Assembly: GCA_039187375.1 (NCBI GenBank)
Contig: JBCCZN010000132.1
Location: forward strand, 1 to 7,876
Direction of reading: 5' to 3'
DNA from: CALBPI01 sp039187375
GTDB lineage: Bacteria; Pseudomonadota; Gammaproteobacteria; Steroidobacterales; Woeseiaceae
DNA length: 7,876 bases
Part shown: positions 1-5,514 of the stretch, piece by piece
How the letters are laid out: each line of letters opens with the position of its first letter
Position numbering within the stretch: the first letter of the stretch is position 1
The notes under the pieces: generated by a model
Seen by the model: the letters and a program-made list of their open reading frames with translations, nothing else
Database searches by the model: none
Told to the model about the DNA's origin: nothing
Made by a program: the position numbers and the translations under genes

Positions 1-126
1 AATCATGCAAGTCATTGTTATTAAACGAAAATCACTCGTATTAGCGTTTGTTACGCAGACGCAATAACACTACATTAAAGGTGTCGTAATTCTTAAATTT
101 TTGTTATTAATCAGGAAGTTAAGACT
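1..126. other. AT-rich intergenic stretch, no supportable gene
   Basis: This stretch is clearly richer in A+T than the rest of the window, and no reading frame in it resembles a known protein. One frame is open from the left edge to a TAA at 65-67. It could be the tail of a gene outside the window, but its composition argues against that. The heptamer TGTTATT occurs at 16-22 and 102-108 on the plus strand and at 63-69 on the minus strand, and TTGTTATTAA is repeated at 15-24 and 101-110. In an AT-rich region these may be chance or may be regulator sites. A possible ribosome binding site (AGGAAG, 113-118) precedes an ATG at 127, discussed under findings. I see no good terminator for bfd here. 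Confidence 0.5.
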
Positions 127-167
127 ATGGGTGGCGGAGCGGTTACACGCCTAAGTGGCAGGGCGCT

Positions 168-380
168 TCAGGCCGGGTTCGCGGCGGGAATATAGCGTTT
201 CGGCTGGGCCTTGCTTGCTGCGCGAGTTTGCGCAATGACTTCTTCTGCTGTCGGCGCGCAGGTGCCACAACAGCTTGCTACGCCCAGTTGATCCCGCAGG
301 GCCTCCACCGTGTCCGCACCATTGTTTACGGCTGCGGCAACCTGCTTTTCGGTGATCGCTTGGCAAATACACACGTACAT
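168..380 (-). CDS. bfd: Bacterioferritin-associated ferredoxin (Bfd), [2Fe-2S] protein, 70 aa
   Basis: Bfd is a small cytoplasmic [2Fe-2S] ferredoxin. In the characterised family it docks on bacterioferritin and passes electrons through its haem to reduce stored ferric iron and release Fe2+. The protein opens MYVCICQAIT and has the family's cysteine pattern: C4 and C6 as CxC, then C38 and C41 as CxxC about 31 residues later. C37 is an extra neighbouring cysteine. Length (70 aa) fits the family (E. coli Bfd is 64 aa). The frame stays open upstream to a TTG at 414-416. I chose the ATG at 380 because it gives the canonical Bfd N-terminus and because the longer start would lie inside the Fur box and a TTGACA hexamer. 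No strong Shine-Dalgarno sequence precedes the ATG. The gene diverges from prsR. No bacterioferritin gene is visible. Iron-repressed expression through Fur is the likely control. Confidence 0.93.
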   Translation of the reverse strand: MYVCICQAITEKQVAAAVNNGADTVEALRDQLGVASCCGTCAPTAEEVIAQTRAASKAQPKRYIPAANPA

Positions 381-384
381 ACAA

Positions 385-425
385 CGAAGGTTGATAAAAA
401 TGAGAATGATTGTCAATCACCTTCG
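385..425. repeat. 41-base imperfect dyad around the Fur box
   Basis: The arms CGAAGGT (385-391) and ACCTTCG (419-425) are perfect 7-base reverse complements. Pairing continues inward with a one-base offset (TGAT on the left against AATC on the right). The dyad centre is near 405, close to but not identical with the Fur-box centre at 408. The left arm ends four bases before the bfd start codon. The structure could be a second regulator's operator, an extended Fur-binding array, or a hairpin in a bfd leader that hides the translation start. Seven-base arms can also arise by chance. Confidence 0.55.
401..415. promoter_or_regulatory. Fur box (ferric uptake regulator operator) of bfd
   Basis: TGAGAATGATTGTCA matches the 7-1-7 Fur consensus TGATAATnATTATCA at 12 of 14 defined positions. 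The two mismatches are symmetrical (G for T on the left, G for A on the right). On the minus strand its right edge overlaps a perfect -35 hexamer TTGACA (positions 416-411), so Fur bound with Fe2+ would block RNA polymerase at bfd. I cannot place a matching -10: at 16-18 bases spacing the hexamers are poor and would put the transcript start almost at the ATG. An alternative weak -10 (TATACG, minus strand 429-424) lies further upstream. Because the region is shared with prsR, the site may also influence that gene. Confidence 0.8.
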
Positions 426-580
426 TATAAACTGTGACAGGGTTTGGGGTGAGGGTTTTGCCAGGCGTGTCGGGCTGTGCGTGCGTGAACGCCATCGCAC
501 TGGCAGGCGTGACTCAGATACTGCCCAAACCAAGACGCTCATGGCACACTTCAGCGCGTTCAAAGAATGACCTCAAACCT

Positions 581-1972
581 ATGGCAAACCACAAACCGCA
601 CCTGCTAATTGTCGAAGATGACGCCGGGCTGCAAAGTCAGCTCAAATGGGTGTTTGACGACTATGAATTAGTACAGGTCGAGAGCCGTCAGGATGCGATT
701 GATGCGGTGCGTCGCTTTGAGCCGATGGTGGTGTTGCAGGATCTGGGGTTACCGCCCGACGCAGAGGGGGTCACAGAGGGGCTTGCCTGTGTCTCCGAAA
801 TCCTGACGCTGGCACCGCACACGAAGGTAATCGTCGTGACGGGCCACGGTGATAAAGACAATGCCCTGAAAGCAGTGCGCGCTGGTGCATACGATTTTTA
901 TCAGAAACCGGCCGACCTGGATGTGCTCAAATTGCTGGTCGGCCGTGCCTTCACGCTGGCGAAGCTTGAGCACGAAAATCGTCGCTTGCGAGAGGCGGAG
1001 AGTCACTCACCACTGGATGGGGTGATTGCGGTCAGTGAGTCGATGCTGAAAGTGTGTCGGACGATCGAGAAGGTTGCGCCCACGGATGCGACAACACTGC
1101 TGTTGGGTGAATCCGGCACCGGCAAGGAGGTGCTTGCACGCGCTCTGCACGGGTTAAGTCCACGCAAGTCCGAGGCATTCGTGGCCATCAACTGTGCAGC
1201 CATCCCTGAGAATCTGCTCGAGTCGGAGTTATTTGGGTTTGAGAAGGGCGCATTCACCGGTGCTACCAAGACCACGCCGGGCAAGGTTGAAGTGGCCAGT
1301 GGTGGGACGTTATTTCTGGATGAAATCGGTGACATGCCGATGTCCTTGCAAGCCAAGCTGCTGCGGTTTCTGCAAGAACGAGTGGTTGAGCGAGTTGGCG
1401 GGCGTGTTGAAATCCCGGTCGATGTGCGCGTGGTTTGTGCCACGAATCAAAATCTTAAAGCGCGAATTGCCAATGGCGAGTTTCGCGATGATCTGTACTA
1501 CCGAATCTGCGAGATCGAGGTCGACATTCCGCCATTACGTGATCGCGGTAATGGCGTTTTGATGCTGGCCCGTGCACTGCTCGACCAGGCGGCGGCCCGT
1601 CATAACAAAAATCTTCGCGGCTACAGTGATGATGCCCGTGAAGCATTGATGGCGCATGACTGGCCGGGCAATGTGCGCGAGCTCGCCAACAAGGTCAATG
1701 GTGCCGTCATCATGGCTGACGGCAAGCAGGTGACGGCTGACGATCTGGGTTTAAGCGTGCCCGAAGCGCAACGTTCGCTGAATTTGCGCGAAGTGCGTGA
1801 TGCGGCTGAGGCTGAGGCAACTCGACAGGCTATCGTGCAGACGAAGGGTAATATTTCTCGCGCTGCGGCACTGCTGGGTATCAGTCGACCGACTTTGTAC
1901 GACCTTATGGAGCGCCACGCAATCGACCAGAGTATTGGTCAGGCCAATACAGACAAAAGCGCGTCTGACTGA
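581..1972 (+). CDS. prsR: PrsR-type sigma54-dependent response regulator (PEP-CTERM/exosortase regulator), 463 aa
   Basis: PrsR is an NtrC-family transcription activator. Once phosphorylated by a kinase (usually PrsK), it uses ATP hydrolysis to open sigma54 promoters. The family (TIGR02915) is found with PEP-CTERM/exosortase and exopolysaccharide genes. Domains: receiver at about 6-125, with D13/D14, phosphoacceptor D54, T87 and K109; AAA+ domain at about 145-375, with Walker A GESGTGKE (176-183), the sigma54-contact loop GAFTGA (223-228), Walker B LFLDEIGD (244-251) and WPGNVREL (361-368); and a Fis-type helix-turn-helix at 424-443. Family-specific stretches include LLIVEDDAGLQSQLKW, DLGLPPD, TKVIVVTG, GAYDFYQKP and GISRPTLYDLM. 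The frame is open upstream to a GTG at 434, but that extension is unlike the family and the ATG at 581 gives the normal N-terminus. The Shine-Dalgarno is weak. No prsK or exosortase gene is present. The gene converges on glrR. All catalytic residues look intact. Confidence 0.9.
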   Translation: MANHKPHLLIVEDDAGLQSQLKWVFDDYELVQVESRQDAIDAVRRFEPMVVLQDLGLPPDAEGVTEGLACVSEILTLAPHTKVIVVTGHGDKDNALKAVRAGAYDFYQKPADLDVLKLLVGRAFTLAKLEHENRRLREAESHSPLDGVIAVSESMLKVCRTIEKVAPTDATTLLLGESGTGKEVLARALHGLSPRKSEAFVAINCAAIPENLLESELFGFEKGAFTGATKTTPGKVEVASGGTLFLDEIGDMPMSLQAKLLRFLQERVVERVGGRVEIPVDVRVVCATNQNLKARIANGEFRDDLYYRICEIEVDIPPLRDRGNGVLMLARALLDQAAARHNKNLRGYSDDAREALMAHDWPGNVRELANKVNGAVIMADGKQVTADDLGLSVPEAQRSLNLREVRDAAEAEATRQAIVQTKGNISRAAALLGISRPTLYDLMERHAIDQSIGQANTDKSASD

Positions 1973-1986
1973 CTCTCCAGTCCGGG

Positions 1987-3324
1987 TTAGCGCTGTTTGA
2001 ATGCGTCCGGGTTCAGATCGTGGCGCGCCAGCAATTTATAAAAATCGGTGCGATTACGTTTTGCAAGGCGAGCCGCTTGGCTGACGTTGCCACCGGTTAT
2101 CTGGAGAATCTGAGATAAATAATTGCGCGTGAACTCATCGCGCGCATCCGAGAACGACGGCAGTTTGTCACCATGCTGGCCAAGCGCCGAGCGAACAAGC
2201 TCCGCACTGATTACCGGCGAGTTTGACAGTGCCACGTTTTGGCGCACGACATTGAACAGCTGGCGGATGTTGCCCGGCCATTCAGCCATCACCAGAAGTT
2301 CAAGTGCTTCTGGTGCATAAACCTTGCGGTCTGAAGCATTTTGTTCGGACAGCTGGCGCAGGAAGTGGGCGACCAATAATGGAATGTCCTCACGACGGGA
2401 GTCGAGTGTCGGCATTTCAATATTGACGACATTCAATCGGTAATAAAGGTCTTCGCGGAATTGGCCCTTGCTCATCAAATCACGCAGGTCGCGGTGCGTG
2501 GCAGACAAGGTGCGCACGTTGACCGGGATTGAGTCGGTGCTACCAACCGGACGGATCTGATCTTCCTGCAACACGCGCAGTAGTTTGACCTGCAACCGCA
2601 TTGGCATATCGCCGATTTCATCCAGCAGCAACGTACCGTTGTTGGCTGCCTGGAACAGTCCGCGGTGTGCACTGGTGGCACCGGTGAAGGCGCCCTTGGT
2701 GTGACCGAACAGCTCGGACTCCAACAGGTTTTCGGCCATTGCGCTGCAGTTGATTGCGACAAACGGCTGGTTGGCGCGCGGACTAGCGCGGTGAATGGCG
2801 CGTGCTAGTAACTCTTTACCGGTGCCTGACTCACCGGTAATCAAAACCCGCGCATCGGTTTCGGCGACCATACGAGCTTGCGTCAATTTATCGCGCATTT
2901 GTGCGTTGCGCGTAATGATCTCGCTGGCCCAGTCTTCATTGCTCGAACCGCTGGACGATACCCGCAGTGCTTTCTCAACATGGCTGAGCAATTCATCCTT
3001 CTCAACCGGTTTGGTCAAAAAGCCAAAAGCGCCGCTCTTGGTGGCTTCCACAGCGTCCGGAATGGTGCCGTGGGCGGTCATGATCAATACATTCAAGCCT
3101 GGCGCACGTTGCTGCAATTCGTTGAGCAGCCCAATGCCATCCATCTTGTCCATGCGCAGGTCGCTGATGACGAGGTCCGGTTGAAACCGGCCCAGCACTG
3201 CGAGCGCGGCCATGGCGCTCTCAACAGCCTCGACGATGTAATTCTCTGCGCGCAGTCGAATGCTCATCAGTCGCAACAAACCCGGATCGTCGTCGACCAG
3301 TAAGATCCTGCCGCGTTGTTTCAT
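1987..3324 (-). CDS. glrR: GlrR/QseF sigma54-dependent response regulator, 445 aa
   Basis: GlrR is the cytoplasmic sigma54 activator phosphorylated by GlrK; in E. coli it drives the sRNA gene glmY and rpoE. Domains: receiver at about 6-120, with D11/D12, phosphoacceptor D55 in VISDLRMDKMDG, T83 and K105; AAA+ domain at about 135-370, with Walker A GESGTGKE (164-171), GAFTGA (211-216), Walker B LLLDEIGD (232-239) and WPGNIRQL (349-356); Fis-type helix-turn-helix at 413-432. The last motif, with RNRTDFYKLLARHDL, is very close to that of E. coli GlrR, which is 444 aa long. The frame extends upstream to 3393, with further ATGs at 3390, 3381 and 3351 that overlap the qseG-like gene. I chose the ATG at 3324 because it leaves six residues before ILLVDDD and a 13-base gap; no start has a strong ribosome binding site. 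It is the last gene of the galE-glrK-qseG-glrR operon and ends 14 bases from prsR. No glnB follows it, unlike in E. coli. Confidence 0.91.
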   Translation of the reverse strand: MKQRGRILLVDDDPGLLRLMSIRLRAENYIVEAVESAMAALAVLGRFQPDLVISDLRMDKMDGIGLLNELQQRAPGLNVLIMTAHGTIPDAVEATKSGAFGFLTKPVEKDELLSHVEKALRVSSSGSSNEDWASEIITRNAQMRDKLTQARMVAETDARVLITGESGTGKELLARAIHRASPRANQPFVAINCSAMAENLLESELFGHTKGAFTGATSAHRGLFQAANNGTLLLDEIGDMPMRLQVKLLRVLQEDQIRPVGSTDSIPVNVRTLSATHRDLRDLMSKGQFREDLYYRLNVVNIEMPTLDSRREDIPLLVAHFLRQLSEQNASDRKVYAPEALELLVMAEWPGNIRQLFNVVRQNVALSNSPVISAELVRSALGQHGDKLPSFSDARDEFTRNYLSQILQITGGNVSQAARLAKRNRTDFYKLLARHDLNPDAFKQR

Positions 3325-3337
3325 TTTGCGAAGACCG

Positions 3338-3988
3338 TTATTCGTCGCCATTGATCGCGTCCGTGCTCGTGCGGTTGCCATTTGATTCATCATTGCGTTC
3401 TCTGATCGAGCGCTCGATCGTTGCCAGTGCCCGAAGTTTGTCTTCTGCTTCCGTCAAAGCGGTTCGCAGTCGTTCGTTGTCCTGTCGCACAATAGTGAGT
3501 TGAGAGCGTGTCTGCGATAGCTCGCGTGCCGCATTGCGAGTCTGACTGGAGCGTGCCTGCCGCGCTGTGGATTCAACTGTGATCCGATCTCGCATGAGTC
3601 CGAGGTGCACGTTAGCCAGCAGTTTTTCTTCTGCCAGCAGCAGCTCGGGTGTCAGCAATAAATCGGTCAACAGTGCGTCCGCCGCAGCGAGATCAGTGCC
3701 TGAATGACCGGGTGTGGCCATTGCTAACGCATACCGCAACACATTGCGGGTGGTTGGCGTTTGCTGAAAATCCAGCTGCACATCACGCCAGGCCGATGCC
3801 TTGGCTCCTGCATCACCATTTAACAGTGTGTCTACATCGTCAAGATAAACACTGATCAGGGTCGGTTCAACGCTAAGTTCTTGATTTGTCGCATTTTGGC
3901 GACGATCAAATACGTTGCTGACAGTCTCACAACCAGCAACTGAGGCCGCGGCTGCAAGCAGCAGGACGAGTTGCGCGAACGTCTTCAT
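3338..3988 (-). CDS. qseG: QseG-like outer-membrane lipoprotein of the GlrKR system, 216 aa
   Basis: In E. coli, QseG (YfhG) is an outer-membrane lipoprotein encoded between glrK and glrR that binds GlrK and stimulates its activity. This protein has a lipoprotein signal peptide (MKTFAQ, a hydrophobic run, then lipobox SVAGC with lipidated C20; E21 at +2 is compatible with outer-membrane sorting). A helical, leucine-rich middle follows at about 95-135. A charged coiled-coil-like segment lies at about 150-197 and ends KLRALATIERSIRERND. That segment resembles the KLENLTDIERQLSTRK of E. coli YfhG. The tail is polar and low in complexity. Overall identity to QseG appears low, so the name rests on position, lipobox and the C-terminal motif. 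The start codon overlaps the glrK stop as ATGA (3988-3985), indicating translational coupling. The length is similar to the E. coli protein (about 237 aa). Confidence 0.75.
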   Translation of the reverse strand: MKTFAQLVLLLAAAASVAGCETVSNVFDRRQNATNQELSVEPTLISVYLDDVDTLLNGDAGAKASAWRDVQLDFQQTPTTRNVLRYALAMATPGHSGTDLAAADALLTDLLLTPELLLAEEKLLANVHLGLMRDRITVESTARQARSSQTRNAARELSQTRSQLTIVRQDNERLRTALTEAEDKLRALATIERSIRERNDESNGNRTSTDAINGDE

Positions 3989-5493
3989 ATCGCCGCCGCC
4001 TGTTGTGGCATGTCGGGCTGTGCGTGCTGGGGAATCATGATGCGAAAATGGGCGCCTCCGAAAATAACAGTATCACCGGCCTGCGTCCTGACAGCGTGTT
4101 GTTCGTCCGAGATTTCCACGACACCGTCGTGCGATTGTACACATTCGAGCACGACAGAGAGCCCGATACCGGTGCCCGCGACTAAGCCGCCTTGGGTTGC
4201 CTCACCCTGATAGAACGCCTCGAACACTTTGCGACGCTCGTTCATGGGAATCCCGGGCCCCTGATCGGCGATTTCAATCATGATGCCGCCGTCTAATTGA
4301 TGGGTCGCGACGAGCATACAACCAGCATGTGGCGAGAACTTCAGTGCATTCGAAATCAGGTTGTCCATGACGGTCTTGATCATCTCTCGATCCGCGTGGA
4401 TATGGTCTGCGCCAAAGCTGGTCATCAGGCGAATTTTCTGACCGCGAATGCTGAGCGCGTGTGACTGAAGCACCGACTGGATCAATTTTGTGAGCGGAAA
4501 TTCGCTGGCGGCCAAGGATTCATTACGATTCTGCCAGGCGCTGAAATTCAGCAGGTTTTCGATCAGGCGCTGCAGTTTCAGACCATTGCTGCGCAAGATA
4601 TCGGTGACCTCACTCTGCGCGTCATCTAACTCACCGACCGACCCGTCTAGCAGCAGTTCGGTGCCTTCACGAATATTCGCCAACGGCGTTTTCAGCTCGT
4701 GCGACATGTGACGCAGAAACCGGTTTTTTTCCTGTGCCAGTTCGAGAAGGCGATTGCGCAACCACTCCAATTGCAGTCCGAGTGATTCCAGATCGCGCGG
4801 GCCACGCACAGCAATGGCACGCGAGAATTGGCCTTCGCCCAACTGACGGATCGCACCATCGATCACGCGGATTGGTTTGCTGACCCGCCAGGTGACAAAG
4901 GCCATCGCCAGTAAGCTGACGAGGATGACGGCCAACGCCTGCCACAACAGTGCCTCGCGTGTCTCGTCTGCGTCGTTCTGCAGCTGCAGCAGCTGCGCTT
5001 CGATATTGGCATTGAATGCCGCAAGTAACGCCTCAGCATCGGCACGGGCGTCAGCGAGTCTTTGAATACCGGCGAGCGCAAGCTCAGGTGACTGGGGGCC
5101 GCGCAACAGCGTGGGCAACAGTTGCGTGACGCTCAGATCAATTCGGTTGATGTTGTCCTGCGCATTGACATTGCTGGCATACGGTCGCAACGCATCGATG
5201 ATCTCCATGACACTCATTGTGTCGCTTTGCAAGAAGCCGATCATTTCAGCGTTCTCGGAGACCTGATATTGGCGCGCCACGCGCTCCATGATGTTGAGTT
5301 GATCCTGCAGCTTCAGTGCATTTTGTGTTGCCTCGGTGCCGCGCACGATTAACGACTCACTGCGGGTGCTAAAGCGATCCAGCTGGAACAGCGCCCATAG
5401 CAACGCGATGACCAGTGGCAGCATGATCAGCCCATAACCGATTTGCACCAGCGCATTGATCGAACGCGGGCGTGGTAGGCGGAACCAACTCAT
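3985..5493 (-). CDS. glrK: GlrK/QseE membrane sensor histidine kinase, 502 aa
   Basis: GlrK is the inner-membrane sensor kinase that autophosphorylates and passes the phosphate to GlrR. Features in order: a short basic N-terminus; transmembrane helix 1 at about 14-37; a periplasmic sensor region at about 38-182, largely helical with no recognised ligand fold; transmembrane helix 2 at about 183-202; HAMP at about 203-255; dimerisation/phosphoacceptor helix with H265 in FLRHMSHELKTPLANIREG; N box NLISNALKF (378-386); G1 DQGPGIP (410-416); F box VFEAFYQG (423-430); G2 GTGIGLSV (440-447). The REGTELL continuation after the H box is shared with E. coli GlrK and separates it from generic HAMP kinases. 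It starts 21 bases after the galE stop and its stop overlaps the qseG-like start. The ATG at 5493 directly precedes a normal N-terminus; the Shine-Dalgarno is weak. All catalytic motifs look intact. The signal it senses cannot be deduced. Confidence 0.88.
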   Translation of the reverse strand: MSWFRLPRPRSINALVQIGYGLIMLPLVIALLWALFQLDRFSTRSESLIVRGTEATQNALKLQDQLNIMERVARQYQVSENAEMIGFLQSDTMSVMEIIDALRPYASNVNAQDNINRIDLSVTQLLPTLLRGPQSPELALAGIQRLADARADAEALLAAFNANIEAQLLQLQNDADETREALLWQALAVILVSLLAMAFVTWRVSKPIRVIDGAIRQLGEGQFSRAIAVRGPRDLESLGLQLEWLRNRLLELAQEKNRFLRHMSHELKTPLANIREGTELLLDGSVGELDDAQSEVTDILRSNGLKLQRLIENLLNFSAWQNRNESLAASEFPLTKLIQSVLQSHALSIRGQKIRLMTSFGADHIHADREMIKTVMDNLISNALKFSPHAGCMLVATHQLDGGIMIEIADQGPGIPMNERRKVFEAFYQGEATQGGLVAGTGIGLSVVLECVQSHDGVVEISDEQHAVRTQAGDTVIFGGAHFRIMIPQHAQPDMPQQAAAI

Positions 5494-5514
5494 GGGTTAA
5501 TCGTGCTCGCGTTT

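Noticed and set aside
124..195. tRNA-like sequence (GGGTGGCGGAGCGGTTACAC, then GGGTTCG further on), resembling a Leu/Ser tRNA D-arm and T-arm
   Set aside because: The acceptor ends do not pair, the would-be anticodon stem-loop is malformed, and the T-arm lacks its complementary strand. The stretch also runs into the bfd coding region. Probably coincidence; a covariance-model search would settle it.
381..416. Longer bfd from a TTG at 414-416
   Set aside because: That codon is part of the TTGACA hexamer and Fur box, and it would add 12 residues before the conserved MYVCIC start.
439..462. G-quadruplex in the prsR leader
   Set aside because: Only three runs of three or more G are present within range; a fourth is missing.
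542..557. Sigma54 -24/-12 promoter upstream of prsR (TGGCAC at 542-547)
   Set aside because: The downstream GC is one base out of the strict spacing and the TTGC element is absent.
434..580. N-terminal extension of prsR from a GTG at 434
   Set aside because: The 49 extra residues are unlike any PrsR N-terminus, and the ATG at 581 gives the standard receiver start.
1966..1983. Bidirectional terminator between prsR and glrR
   Set aside because: There is only a 5-base stem with a 6-base loop, and no T-run on either strand.
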